Shown here: positions 9,005-17,586 of the stretch, piece after piece | How positions within the stretch are numbered: the stretch's first letter is position 1 | Layout of the letters: every line of letters begins with the position of its first letter | Assembly (NCBI GenBank): GCA_016286995.1 | Contig: JAEEVA010000005.1 | Coordinates: 1-64,000, forward strand | DNA from: Prevotella sp. | GTDB taxonomy: Bacteria; Bacteroidota; Bacteroidia; Bacteroidales; Bacteroidaceae | Length of the DNA stretch: 64,000 nucleotides | Direction of reading: 5' to 3' | Program-made: the position numbers and the translations under genes | Notes under the pieces: generated by a model | The model's database searches: none | What the model was told of the DNA's origin: nothing | The model's input: only the letters and a program-made list of their open reading frames with translations

Positions 9005-9083
9005 CACCACCTATATAACCCGCAAAACCGATGGGTCCTCGAAACTGGTGATGCTCGTCGACAAGTCAGATTATACGGGATGA
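9005..9083 (+). pseudogene. Possible 3' gene remnant at left island edge
   Basis: Right after the epimerase stop, a host-like G+C-rich stretch can be read as a short peptide tail containing YITRKTDGSSKLVMLVDK and ending at TGA (9081-9083). It has no start codon of its own. It looks like the 3' end of a lost gene at the left border of the island. Only composition and position support this. Confidence 0.3.
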
Positions 9084-9129
9084 TGCGTCAAAGTAAGTGC
9101 GCTGATGCGTCATTTTATGCTAAACGGCT

Positions 9130-9195
9130 AACCAAATTCACTGAATTTACTAACCAAATTCAGTGAATTTGCTGACCAATTTAACTGAATTTGCA
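9130..9195. repeat. Three tandem 22-bp repeats with an internal dyad
   Basis: Units at 9130-9151, 9152-9173 and 9174-9195 share the pattern ACCAAATTCAGTGAATTTGC with a few changes. Each holds the near-palindrome AAATTCAGTGAATTT. There are no spacers, so it is not a CRISPR array. The array lies about 70 bases upstream of the promoter of the restriction-modification operon. Confidence 0.75.
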
Positions 9196-9263
9196 TTGAA
9201 GTTCCACACCTCATAACTCCCCACATAACTGGTGAGACATTCCAAAACTTTTTCCGCTTTTCC

Positions 9264-9295
9264 TTTGTTATTTCAAAATTATTCAGTATCTTTGC
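9264..9295 (+). promoter_or_regulatory. Strong Bacteroidetes-type promoter of the restriction-modification operon
   Basis: TTTG at 9264-9267, exactly 19 bases, then TATCTTTGC at 9287-9295. Transcription should start near 9302, giving a leader of about 240 bases before the first gene. The surrounding bases closely match the promoter at 30827-30858. Confidence 0.8.
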
Positions 9296-9300
9296 AGTCA

Positions 9301-9558
9301 AGCACTGCCAAATGTGCTCTGAGTGAAGAGAGGTGGTGTGACTTTCGAGGGTTAAACAATAACGACAATAGCAGTTATTTGGAGAATGTAGAAACCTGAG
9401 AAATTTCTTATTTCATAGTTGAATAACGATAATTGTGGTTGTTCGCGCTTATAGCGTGGACGTCACTTATCATTCAACTGGGCTTTCTCAGGGCCTCTAC
9501 ATTCGGTAAGGAGCGGACACGCTTCTTTCGTGTGTAGAGGTCTTGATGTTTCAAGCCC
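9301..9558 (+). ncRNA. Structured leader RNA with mutually exclusive hairpins
   Basis: Successive helices can be drawn by eye. Hairpin 1 is AGCAC/GTGCT (9301-9318) and hairpin 2 AATAAC/GTTATT (9358-9379). A long hairpin runs from 9384 to 9504: GAATGTAG pairs CTACATTC, CCTGAGAAA pairs TTTCTCAGG, AGTTGAAT pairs ATTCAACT, and GATAA pairs TTATC. The 3' side of this hairpin can instead pair downstream: CCTCTACA (9494-9501) with TGTAGAGG (9533-9540), and GGGCTT (9480-9485) with AAGCCC (9553-9558). The start codon at 9546 lies inside a further small hairpin, CTTGA/TCAAG (9542-9555). Such switching would suit control of translation of the methylase-like gene. No known RNA family was recognised. Confidence 0.6.
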
Positions 9559-10595
9559 AAAAGATTCCGATAAGTGCTTTTGCCATTGCTATAAGCGCAA
9601 GAATGCCAGACAAAGAGACTGGTTCTTCCTGTATTGATATCAGGGAGGACGACCTGATGGAGTTGTCGCCAGAAGTGTTAGCCACTCTTCTTCGCGACCA
9701 TACCACAGGCAAGAACATCTTCTGGGCTACGCATGACTATGAAGCGCTCGGCTCAGAATATGACTACCATTCTGAGATTCTGCCTGAGTTGATAACAGGC
9801 GAACATGGAATGGTGATTCGTCCTCGTGTGCTTAAAACGAAGGAGAATCAGACTGATCGTGCAAAGGATATGGCAGAGGTGTTCACACCCTCATGGGTAT
9901 GCAATGCACAGAACAATCTTGTTGATGAAGCATGGTTTGGCAGAAAGGATGTCTTTAACACGGAAGATACCACAAACCATACTTGGAAAGCCAACAATGA
10001 TAAGATAGAGTTTCCTGAAGGAAAGACATGGAAGGACTATGTAAGAGCCACACGCATGGAAATGACCTGTGGTGAAGCTCCCTATTTGGTCAGCCGATAC
10101 GATGCAACAACTGGTGAGCCAATCCCCCTGCACGAACGCATAGGACTGCTTGACAGAAAACTTCGCGTTATCAGCGAGAATGTAGATGTCAGTGGCGATT
10201 GGCTTGATTGGGCACAGACAGCCTACAAGAGCATCTATGGTTTTGAATGGCAGGGTGATAACCTGCTGTTGGCTCGTGAGGCTTTGCTTTGGACTTTCAT
10301 CGAGTATTATCAGGCAAAGTTTGGCAAGGCTCCACTTATCAAATCCATCAACTACATCGCCTATATCGTTTCCTGGAACCTCTGGCAGATGGATGGATTG
10401 AAAGGCGTAGTGCCTGACAGTTGCAAGAATGGTGTGATAGAGAAAATCCAAACCTTATTCGGAGAAGAAGAACAGATGGTAAACTGTACTGGTTGCCAGC
10501 AAGAAGATATCCGTCGCCATAATGGCACATACTGCCTTATCCGCGACTGGCCTAACGACAAGAAGAAAATTCGATTTATTGACCTGATGAAATAA
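9546..10595 (+). CDS. Restriction-modification methylase-like subunit
   Basis: A 349-residue protein that I read as an N6-adenine methylase-type subunit often annotated restriction endonuclease subunit M. Near residue 115 it has AEVFTPSWVCN, like the (G/A)EVFTP segment at the start of N6-methylase domains. Near residue 175 it has MTCGEAPYLVSRYD, which could be a degenerate SAM-binding motif I. No NPPY/DPPY catalytic motif is visible, so it may not methylate alone. The next gene starts 10 bases downstream and carries NPPY. ATG 9546 is preferred over TTG 9543, but this start lies inside a hairpin, and ATG 9606 (MPDKETG) is an alternative. Composition is more A+T-rich than flanking host genes. 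Confidence 0.72.
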   Translation: MFQAQKIPISAFAIAISARMPDKETGSSCIDIREDDLMELSPEVLATLLRDHTTGKNIFWATHDYEALGSEYDYHSEILPELITGEHGMVIRPRVLKTKENQTDRAKDMAEVFTPSWVCNAQNNLVDEAWFGRKDVFNTEDTTNHTWKANNDKIEFPEGKTWKDYVRATRMEMTCGEAPYLVSRYDATTGEPIPLHERIGLLDRKLRVISENVDVSGDWLDWAQTAYKSIYGFEWQGDNLLLAREALLWTFIEYYQAKFGKAPLIKSINYIAYIVSWNLWQMDGLKGVVPDSCKNGVIEKIQTLFGEEEQMVNCTGCQQEDIRRHNGTYCLIRDWPNDKKKIRFIDLMK

Positions 10596-10604
10596 CTACG
10601 ACCT

Positions 10605-13600
10605 ATGGCTACATTTGAATCCTCATTAAAATCCAAACTAATCTACGTCTTCGCCATCAATGACGAACGACATAGCGATTGTTTGAAGATAGGCGAAACC
10701 ACTATTGACGAAGATGACGGCAGCAACCTCTTTAATAATACAGAAGCATTACAGGAGGCAGCCCACAAACGCATACGACAATACACCAAGACAGCAGGTA
10801 TAGCCTATCAGTTGCTACATACAGAAATCAGCATCTTTGTGCGCAGCGGTATGATTATGGCTTTCAACGACAAGCAGGTGCATAAAGTGTTGGAGCGCAG
10901 CGGTATAAAGAAGAAGGAGTTTGATGGTGTCAAAGGAGCAGACGAATGGTACTGCTGTGATTTGGAAACAGTGAAGAAAGCCATTGCTGCTGTCAAGAAG
11001 GGAGAGACAAGCCTGCACCCATCAGAGATTACACAAGGACAGTCACCCATCATCTTCCGTCCAGAGCAACAGGAGGCTATTGAAAAGACCCGTAAGCGTT
11101 TCAAGAGAGGCAACCAGATGTTATGGAATGCCAAGATGCGTTTCGGAAAGACACTCTCTGCCTTGCAGGTAGTGAAAGAAGAAGAGTTCAAACGTACTCT
11201 TATATTGACGCATCGCCCAGTAGTGGATAAAGGCTGGTTTGAGGACTTCGGAAAGATATTCTACGACAGGAAGGACTATCACTATGGTTCGAAAGGAAAT
11301 GGTGAGGATTTCAAAGTCTTGGAAAAGAAGGTGGCTTCTGGCAGTAAGTACGTCTATTTTGCTTCAATGCAGGACCTTAGAGGTTCAGAGCAGGTGGGTG
11401 GAAAATTCGATAAGAATAACGAACTGTTCTCAGCCAAATGGAACTTCGTAATAGTTGACGAGGCTCACGAAGGCACCAAGACGGAACTCGGACAAAATGT
11501 ATTGAAGGAACTCTTCAAGGAGGATACTAAAGTACTTCAACTCTCTGGTACACCTTTCAATCTCTTCGATGACTATAGTGAAGAAGAGATTTTCACTTGG
11601 GACTATGTAATGGAGCAAAAGGCTAAGCAGGCTTGGGCAACAGATAACCCCTACGAACCTAACCCATACGCTTCATTGCCTGCCATCAATATCTATACAT
11701 ACGACTTAGGGACACTGATGTCAGAATATGTGGAGGACGAAAAAGCTTTCAACTTCCGCGAATTCTTCCGCACCAAAGACGATGATACCTTCGTTCACGA
11801 TAAGGATGTTGACCGCTTCCTGGACTTACTCTGTAAGGAGAATCCAGACAGCCTCTATCCATATACCAACGATACTTTTCGAAGAATATTCCGCCATACG
11901 CTGTGGTTGGTACCTGGAGTAAAGTCTGCTCGTGTTTTAAGTGCAAAACTAAAGACACATCCAGTGTTTGGAATGTTCCAGATTGTCAACGTAGCAGGTA
12001 ATGGTGATGAGGACGAAGAGAATGCTGAGGCTTTGCAGATGGTGAACAAAGCCATAGGCAAAGACCCTGACGAGACCTATACTATTACACTCAGTTGTGG
12101 ACGTTTGACAACAGGTGTTAGTGTAAAGCCTTGGACGGCTGTGTTTATGATGGCAGGCTCATTCAGCACCAGTGCAGCCCAATATATGCAGACTATCTTC
12201 CGTGTTCAGACACCATACGAGAATCATGGACGCATGAAAGAGCAGTGCTATGCCTTTGACTTTGCACCAGACAGGACGCTGAGAGTGTTGGCAGAAACAG
12301 CCAAAGTAAGTGCGAAGGCAGGCAAGCAGACAGAGGAAGATAGACGGATTCTTGGCGACTTTCTGAATTTCTGCCCCATCATCAGCATTGACGGCTCGAA
12401 GATGAAGCCTTACGATGTAAACAAGATGATGAGCCAATTGAAGAAGGCTCAGATTGAAAAGGTTGTGCAATGCGGCTTCGAGGATGGTGCGCTTTATAAC
12501 GACGAGTTGTTGAAACTGACGGATGTAGAGTTGAAGGATTTCGATGACCTGAAGAAAACCATTGGCACCACGAAAGCTATGGCGAAAACGGGTGACATTG
12601 ATGTCAATAACCAAGGCTTCACCAATGAACAATACGAAGAGAAAGAACGTCTGGAGAAGAAAAAGAAGAAGGAATTGACTCCTGAAGAAAAAACTAGACT
12701 CGATGAACTAAAGGCCATGAGTAATCAGCGACGTAATGCCATCAGCATTTTGCGAGGAATTTCCATTCGTATGCCTCTGTTGATATATGGAGCTGAGTTG
12801 AAGAATGAAGATGAAGAGATTACCATCAACAACTTTGCCTCACTGATAGACGATCAGTCATGGGAAGAGTTTATGCCAAAGGGTGTTGACAAGGAGAAGT
12901 TTGAGAAGTTCAAAAAATACTACGACCCAGATGTCTTCCGTGAAGCAGGCAAGCGTATTCGTGAAATGGCTCGTGCAGCAGACAAGTTCACCATTGAGGA
13001 AAGAATAGAGCGTATCAGTGCCATCTTTAATACCTTCCGTAATCCAGACAAGGAAACCGTTTTGACTCCTTGGCGAGTAGTGAATATGCACATGAGCGAC
13101 TGCTTAGGCGGATGGTGCTTCTATGATGAAGAGTTCAAGCAGCCTTTGTCTGTTCCTCGTTATGTAGATCAGGGGCAGGTGACTATAGATGTCTTCCGTA
13201 CTGACAGTCATATCCTTGAAATCAATTCCAAGAGCGGACTCTATCCATTGTATGTAGCCTACAATATATATAGGTGCAGGGTTGAGGAGGCAAAAAAGAA
13301 GTATGGCGAAGTAGGTATCGGCTTCGCCAAAAGCCTTTGGGATGCAGCAATAGAAGAAAACATCCTTGTAGTCTGCAAAACTCCGATGGCAAAAAGCATA
13401 ACGAAACGTACCCTTGCAGGCTTCCGCAATACAAAGGTAAATGCTCAATATTACAAGAACTTAATAGAAAACATTTCAGAACGCCCAGAGGCTGTCATCA
13501 ATACTTTCCGTGATGGCAAGCACTTCTGGAAAATAAACGATAATACGAATATGAAATTAGACGCAATAGTAGGAAATCCGCCGTATCAAAACATTCAGGC

Positions 13601-14585
13601 TACTGAGAAGGCGAAAATTAACAGCGCTTTTGCTTCTGCTGTTTATCCACAATTTATTGAGATATCTCGTAAACTGAATCCGACATATATTTCTATGATT
13701 GCACCAAGTCGCTGGATGACAAAAACAGGACAAGGAATATCTGATAGTTGGGTTGATGATATGATAAACTGCAATCATATTATTACAATACATGATTATT
13801 ATGATGCACTTGATTGTTTTAATGGAGTTGAAATAAAAGGAGGAATCAATTATTTCCTATATAGCAATAATTACAAAGGGAAATGCAATTATACTCTTCA
13901 TCAAAATGGAGTCATCTCACATAGATCTGATTTTCTAAATTCATTAGGTGCAGGCATCATAATAAGAGACACAATTGCTACAGGTGTTATTGACAAAATA
14001 AAGGCTATAGAGGGTAATTATTTTGCAGAGTATTCTTTTTCCAAGTATGTCGGACCACAGCATTATTTTGATAAAGAAGGATTGCTTACAACAAGTTGGA
14101 CTGGATTCGTGTCAGAACGAGATGAGGAGCACCAAATTAAGTACTATCTAAACAAACAAATGAATCCAATAGGTTTTGGATGGATTAAAGAAAGCGACAT
14201 CCCGAAAAACAAAGAAACTATATCCATACACAAAGTTTATATATCGAAAGCATATAATGGTGGCGATGTATTTCCCCACCAAATTATTGGAAAGGCATTT
14301 TATGGAGAACCGAACAGTGTATGTTCTCAAACATATTTAGTTATAGGCTATAATGCAAACTTTACTAAGGCTGAATGTCAGAACATCATTTCATACATGT
14401 CTACAAAATTCTTCCGTTATGTGGTATTTATAAAGAAGAAAACACAAGACAATCCAAGTTCTGTATTTGAATTCGTTCCTCTCCAAGACTTCAGCAAACC
14501 TTGGACTGATGAAGAACTCTATGCGAAATATGGACTAACAAACGAGGAAATCGCCTTCATTGAATCAATGATTAAACCAATGTAA
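10605..14585 (+). CDS. GIY-YIG-like / DEAD-type helicase / Eco57I-like methyltransferase fusion (restriction-modification)
   Basis: A 1326-residue multidomain protein. Residues about 8-80 (LIYVFAIN...LKIGETT) resemble a T5orf172-type GIY-YIG domain, a possible nuclease. A superfamily 2 helicase follows: motif I MRFGKT with Lys182, motif II DEAH 285-288, motif III LSGTPFN, and a C-terminal lobe with TTGVSVKPW and QTIFRVQTPY. A charged Lys/Glu linker lies near 685-705. The C-terminal half has a motif-I-like ILEINSKSGLY (870-880) and catalytic NPPY 991-994, the N6-adenine methyltransferase signature of Eco57I-type enzymes. The tail probably contains target recognition. It forms an operon with the upstream methylase-like gene. 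Codon use becomes more A+T-rich after about residue 985, suggesting a replaced recognition module. Role inferred: cleavage of unmodified foreign DNA and self-methylation. Confidence 0.82.
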   Translation: MATFESSLKSKLIYVFAINDERHSDCLKIGETTIDEDDGSNLFNNTEALQEAAHKRIRQYTKTAGIAYQLLHTEISIFVRSGMIMAFNDKQVHKVLERSGIKKKEFDGVKGADEWYCCDLETVKKAIAAVKKGETSLHPSEITQGQSPIIFRPEQQEAIEKTRKRFKRGNQMLWNAKMRFGKTLSALQVVKEEEFKRTLILTHRPVVDKGWFEDFGKIFYDRKDYHYGSKGNGEDFKVLEKKVASGSKYVYFASMQDLRGSEQVGGKFDKNNELFSAKWNFVIVDEAHEGTKTELGQNVLKELFKEDTKVLQLSGTPFNLFDDYSEEEIFTWDYVMEQKAKQAWATDNPYEPNPYASLPAINIYTYDLGTLMSEYVEDEKAFNFREFFRTKDDDTFVHDKDVDRFLDLLCKENPDSLYPYTNDTFRRIFRHTLWLVPGVKSARVLSAKLKTHPVFGMFQIVNVAGNGDEDEENAEALQMVNKAIGKDPDETYTITLSCGRLTTGVSVKPWTAVFMMAGSFSTSAAQYMQTIFRVQTPYENHGRMKEQCYAFDFAPDRTLRVLAETAKVSAKAGKQTEEDRRILGDFLNFCPIISIDGSKMKPYDVNKMMSQLKKAQIEKVVQCGFEDGALYNDELLKLTDVELKDFDDLKKTIGTTKAMAKTGDIDVNNQGFTNEQYEEKERLEKKKKKELTPEEKTRLDELKAMSNQRRNAISILRGISIRMPLLIYGAELKNEDEEITINNFASLIDDQSWEEFMPKGVDKEKFEKFKKYYDPDVFREAGKRIREMARAADKFTIEERIERISAIFNTFRNPDKETVLTPWRVVNMHMSDCLGGWCFYDEEFKQPLSVPRYVDQGQVTIDVFRTDSHILEINSKSGLYPLYVAYNIYRCRVEEAKKKYGEVGIGFAKSLWDAAIEENILVVCKTPMAKSITKRTLAGFRNTKVNAQYYKNLIENISERPEAVINTFRDGKHFWKINDNTNMKLDAIVGNPPYQNIQATEKAKINSAFASAVYPQFIEISRKLNPTYISMIAPSRWMTKTGQGISDSWVDDMINCNHIITIHDYYDALDCFNGVEIKGGINYFLYSNNYKGKCNYTLHQNGVISHRSDFLNSLGAGIIIRDTIATGVIDKIKAIEGNYFAEYSFSKYVGPQHYFDKEGLLTTSWTGFVSERDEEHQIKYYLNKQMNPIGFGWIKESDIPKNKETISIHKVYISKAYNGGDVFPHQIIGKAFYGEPNSVCSQTYLVIGYNANFTKAECQNIISYMSTKFFRYVVFIKKKTQDNPSSVFEFVPLQDFSKPWTDEELYAKYGLTNEEIAFIESMIKPM

Positions 14586-14631
14586 TAAGAATTATGAAAG
14601 GATTTGAAATCATAGGTGTAGCCATTTGGCC

Positions 14632-14757
14632 TGTTACACAAGCAAGTATCACCTGAACGACACCGTGGGTATTGTGAACATCATCCTGAATAGCGGCGAG
14701 GCCACAGCAGCTCCAGCACTCAGCGAGCTGAATGAAGCCGGTCAAGTGCCGGAGTAA
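14632..14757 (+). pseudogene. 3' gene remnant at right island edge
   Basis: After the restriction gene the base composition returns to G+C-rich. A frame without a start codon reads YHLNDTVGIVNIILNSGEA... to a stop at 14755-14757. The DTVGIVNIIL stretch resembles the second helix of dockerin-like tails of Bacteroidetes secreted proteins, but this is a weak match. It is probably the tail of a host gene destroyed when the island arrived. Confidence 0.4.
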
Positions 14758-14949
14758 CTAACTTTTCGGTTCATGGTGAATGATTCACGGTGAATGGTTT
14801 TTCTTTGAACATTAATTCTCTCACTAAAGGTGTAGAATGTGGCATTTCGAATCTCGGAAATTATCCATTAATTTCTCATTAATGATTAATTATATGGACA
14901 ATTAATGATAATTACATGTTAAAAAGAGCTCGGTTTCGGAAATAATGTG
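14758..14949. other. A+T-rich intergenic region
   Basis: No open frame is supported here. There is an imperfect repeat of TTCATGGTGAATG and TTCACGGTGAATG (about 14770-14797) and A+T-rich sequence leading to the promoter at 14950. Nothing else is recognised. Confidence 0.5.
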
Positions 14950-14972
14950 TATCTTTGCAGCCGAAAGGCTGC
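14950..14972 (+). promoter_or_regulatory. Promoter -7 element and adjoining GNRA-type hairpin
   Basis: TATCTTTGC at 14950-14958 fits the Bacteroidetes -7 element; no good TTTG is seen upstream. It overlaps the hairpin GCAGCC-GAAA-GGCTGC (14957-14972). About 130 bases of leader follow before the gene at 15098, including a duplicated CTTGCACCGT at 15056-15076. Confidence 0.6.
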
Positions 14973-15097
14973 GAGAACGGAATGCGCCTCAGCAATGCAA
15001 TGCCACACTCTGTATCTTTAGGTCAGAGAATCTAAGTAAACTTGATTGCGTTCGGCTTGCACCGTCCTTGCACCGTAAAACGTAACAAACGACGATT

Positions 15098-15904
15098 ATG
15101 GGCGTAAGTTTCGACAGCGAGCAACAGCGGTTCGTGTTCGACTTTGAGCACGACGGGACAGGTGACATCGTCAGCCTCACCGGCGACGGATATCAGGTGG
15201 AAGCCTTTGGCAAGTGCTTCTACTATGGTTATGAGTTTGGCGACGAGGTGGACGGCAGCGTCCGCTCGGCATTCATCAAGTACGTCAAGTTCTCCCAGCG
15301 CCTGCAGGACGACCCTAACCTGACGCAGTTCATCCAGAAGGCGGTGAACAACCTGAACCGCCACATCAACCTCTACGACTACGACCTCGTGGTGATGCCG
15401 CAATCGTCGAGCCGCGTCAACAACTACATGTTACGCTACATCTACCGCTTCGCCCAGCCCACGTTGCGCAAGATGGAGTTGGTGAAGAACCTGCCCGCCA
15501 TTATATCTTTCGATATGGATGCCTTCACGGAGGCGTACCTTGACGACGTGCTTGAGAACGGTCGCCCCCGATACACGGAGGCCCAGAAGGAAGAGGTGCG
15601 CCAGCAGATTGCCGGCATGCTCGACTTGATTCACCGGAAGGACTACTTCACCATCGCCAAGGACGTGAAGAAGAGCCGCTTCCGCCCCTACATGACACAG
15701 TTCCTCCGTTTCGCCAACAAGGCCGACGAGGAGCTTTGCCGGACGATACGCGAGCAGAACGTGCTGGTCATTGACGACGTGACCACCAGCGGTTCCACCT
15801 TAGGCGAAGTACTGCGCTCGCTACGCATCCTGAACGAGGACAACCGCATCACCATCTTCAGCCTCATTGGCCGTAGCGACCTTATGGCCGACGTTACCAC
15901 CTAA
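15098..15904 (+). CDS. Phosphoribosyltransferase-fold protein with long N-terminal region
   Basis: A 268-residue cytosolic protein. The PRPP-binding loop VLVIDDVTTSGSTLGEVL (about residues 222-239, Asp226-Asp227) is a clear type I phosphoribosyltransferase signature, and VVMPQSSSRVNNYMLR near residue 100 could be the second conserved segment. The N-terminal 90 residues are unlike the common purine, pyrimidine or ComF enzymes. The substrate is unknown; it may be a regulator or orphan enzyme rather than a salvage enzyme. The gene stands alone with its own promoter, between the restriction island and a convergent efflux operon. Confidence 0.72.
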   Translation: MGVSFDSEQQRFVFDFEHDGTGDIVSLTGDGYQVEAFGKCFYYGYEFGDEVDGSVRSAFIKYVKFSQRLQDDPNLTQFIQKAVNNLNRHINLYDYDLVVMPQSSSRVNNYMLRYIYRFAQPTLRKMELVKNLPAIISFDMDAFTEAYLDDVLENGRPRYTEAQKEEVRQQIAGMLDLIHRKDYFTIAKDVKKSRFRPYMTQFLRFANKADEELCRTIREQNVLVIDDVTTSGSTLGEVLRSLRILNEDNRITIFSLIGRSDLMADVTT

Positions 15905-16019
15905 GGCGAGAGGACGGAGCAAGCGGGTTGAGAGGACGGAGGAAACGACAGGTTTGCACGGAGGAAAGTATGAGTTTACAGGCAGGAAACTCATGCAGGG
16001 CGCCCGATCAACAAATGCA

Positions 16020-16053
16020 GAGTGCCCGCCCTACAATCGTAGAGCGGGCACTC
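16020..16053 (+). terminator. Strong hairpin after the phosphoribosyltransferase gene
   Basis: GAGTGCCCGC (16020-16029) pairs perfectly with GCGGGCACTC (16044-16053), and the inner CTAC pairs with GTAG. No T-run follows, so it may be a REP-like hairpin or transcript-end stabiliser rather than an intrinsic terminator. Confidence 0.5.
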
Positions 16054-16147
16054 AGTATATGCGGAGCGAAGGGTCGGCATGCATTTTGGATGGTAGTTTC
16101 AGTATGAAAGCGAAAAACACGCACAACTCTTTCCTAATGCAAAGATA

Positions 16148-16184
16148 CAAAAAAAAATGGCGAAAATGCAAGGATTTCGCCATT
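16148..16184 (-). terminator. Intrinsic terminator of the minus-strand efflux operon
   Basis: Read on the minus strand, AATGGCGAAA pairs with TTTCGCCATT (plus-strand arms 16156-16165 and 16175-16184) and is followed by a run of eight or more T residues. It lies 17 bases after the TolC-family stop codon. Confidence 0.85.
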
Positions 16185-16200
16185 TATTTTGCTGTTGACA

Positions 16201-17583
16201 TTAGAAATTGAGCGGGCGACCGCGGTAGAAGTCGATGAGAGCCGTCTGGTAGAGCAACTCGTAACGGGCCTGAACAAGGTCGGACTCACACTTCAGGTAG
16301 TTGTTCTTCGACTCGTTGAACTCGGTGATGGTAGCCTTGCCGTTCTCGTACTTGGCCTGCATGAGCGTAAAGGCATCCTTCGAACTGTCGAGGGCCTCCA
16401 GACTGCTCTGGGCCTTGGCGTGGGCATTCCGGGCATTGTAGTACACCTGCTGGATTTCCTTGTACAGCGTCTTCTTCGTGTTGTCGAGCTGCAACTGCTG
16501 GTTTTCCAGTTCGATACGGGCGGTACGGATGCTGTTACGCGTCTGGAAACGGTTGAAGATGGGGATGTTCAGGTTCAGACCGATGTACTGCGAGAAGTTG
16601 TTCTTCAGCTGCGACCCAAAACCGTCGGACTTGAAACCGCTGGTCGTGTAGTAGTTGGTGCCTAAGCCTCCGCTGAGCGAGAGCGTAGGATAGAAGCCGG
16701 CCTGGGCCACCTTGATGTTGCGGTCGGCAGCCTGCAGGCGCAACTGCTGGGCAGCAATCTCAGGTTTCAGACCAAGGGCCTCGGCATAGATAGCGGCGGG
16801 GGAAGGGAAGGCACCAGTGGTGGCGACGGCAAAACCGCTTTCTTCACTCAGGGCGGGCCGGACAATGGTGAAGCCATCGGGCGTGGGGAGTTCAAGGAGC
16901 TGGGTCAGCGTGAGCAGCGACAGGCGCGCCCTGTTGTCAGCCTGAGTAGCCGTCAGACGACTGTTAGCCAGTGTGGCGCGCTGCTGTGAGAGTTCAGCCT
17001 CGCTGGCCTTGCCGTTGTGGACGAAGGCCTGCAGACGTGCCACCTGGGCAGAATCGATGGTAATCTGGCGGTGGGCCACATCAGCCATCTCCATATCGTA
17101 GAGTATCTGCACGTAAGCCTGTGCCACCTGCATCTGGATGTCGTCCTTGGCCTTCTCGAGGTCTTGGGTGGCAGCCTCAAGGTTCAGCTGGCTGAGCTTG
17201 ATCTGGTTGGGAATCTGGAAACCCGTAAACAGCGGCACGCTGGTGCCCAACTGGAAACTGGTACTACTGGTATTGGTGTTCGAATAGGTATTCTCTGCCG
17301 TCAGGCCACGACCGAACGAGAAGTTCTGGCTGACACTGCCGCTGAGGTCGGGCAGTCGTGAGTTCCTGGCCGTCGACAACTGTATCTCCTGCTGGCGGCA
17401 TTGGTTCTGTCGCTGCTGGATGCTGATGCTGTGCTCTATGGCATAGTCGCAGCACTCACGGAGTGACCACTCGTGGGCTGTAGCGACGGGGGAACCGTCG
17501 CCCGCAGACGTGGCGTGCCGGGCGGAAATGGGGAGGGTGATGAGGGTTGCTATGACATAGCAACATACAGAACGGTGTTTCAT
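16201..17583 (-). CDS. TolC family outer membrane protein
   Basis: A 460-residue channel subunit with an N-terminal signal region (VIATLITLPIS) and no clear lipobox. It has the two helical repeats of the outer membrane efflux fold, with segments such as LKPEIAAQQLRLQAADRNIKV near residue 270 and a terminal stretch containing YELLYQTALIDFYRGRPL. It differs clearly from the NodT-type channel at 3180. It is the last gene of a minus-strand operon whose preceding genes encode a membrane-fusion protein, two MacB-like permeases and an ATPase. It therefore most likely serves as the exit duct of a MacAB-TolC-type exporter. Only 3 bases separate it from the adaptor gene. Confidence 0.9.
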   Translation of the reverse strand: MKHRSVCCYVIATLITLPISARHATSAGDGSPVATAHEWSLRECCDYAIEHSISIQQRQNQCRQQEIQLSTARNSRLPDLSGSVSQNFSFGRGLTAENTYSNTNTSSTSFQLGTSVPLFTGFQIPNQIKLSQLNLEAATQDLEKAKDDIQMQVAQAYVQILYDMEMADVAHRQITIDSAQVARLQAFVHNGKASEAELSQQRATLANSRLTATQADNRARLSLLTLTQLLELPTPDGFTIVRPALSEESGFAVATTGAFPSPAAIYAEALGLKPEIAAQQLRLQAADRNIKVAQAGFYPTLSLSGGLGTNYYTTSGFKSDGFGSQLKNNFSQYIGLNLNIPIFNRFQTRNSIRTARIELENQQLQLDNTKKTLYKEIQQVYYNARNAHAKAQSSLEALDSSKDAFTLMQAKYENGKATITEFNESKNNYLKCESDLVQARYELLYQTALIDFYRGRPLNF

Positions 17584-17586
17584 AGC

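Noticed and set aside
9130..9195. Possible CRISPR array
   Set aside because: Three 22-bp units are directly adjacent with no spacers, and no cas gene is present in the window.
9301..9560. Retron-type msr/msd RNA
   Set aside because: The leader is long and folded, but no reverse transcriptase lies in the window and the downstream genes are restriction-modification genes.
15867..16211. Plus-strand open frame after the phosphoribosyltransferase gene
   Set aside because: It runs through a hairpin and a minus-strand terminator, and its residues show no family or codon bias.
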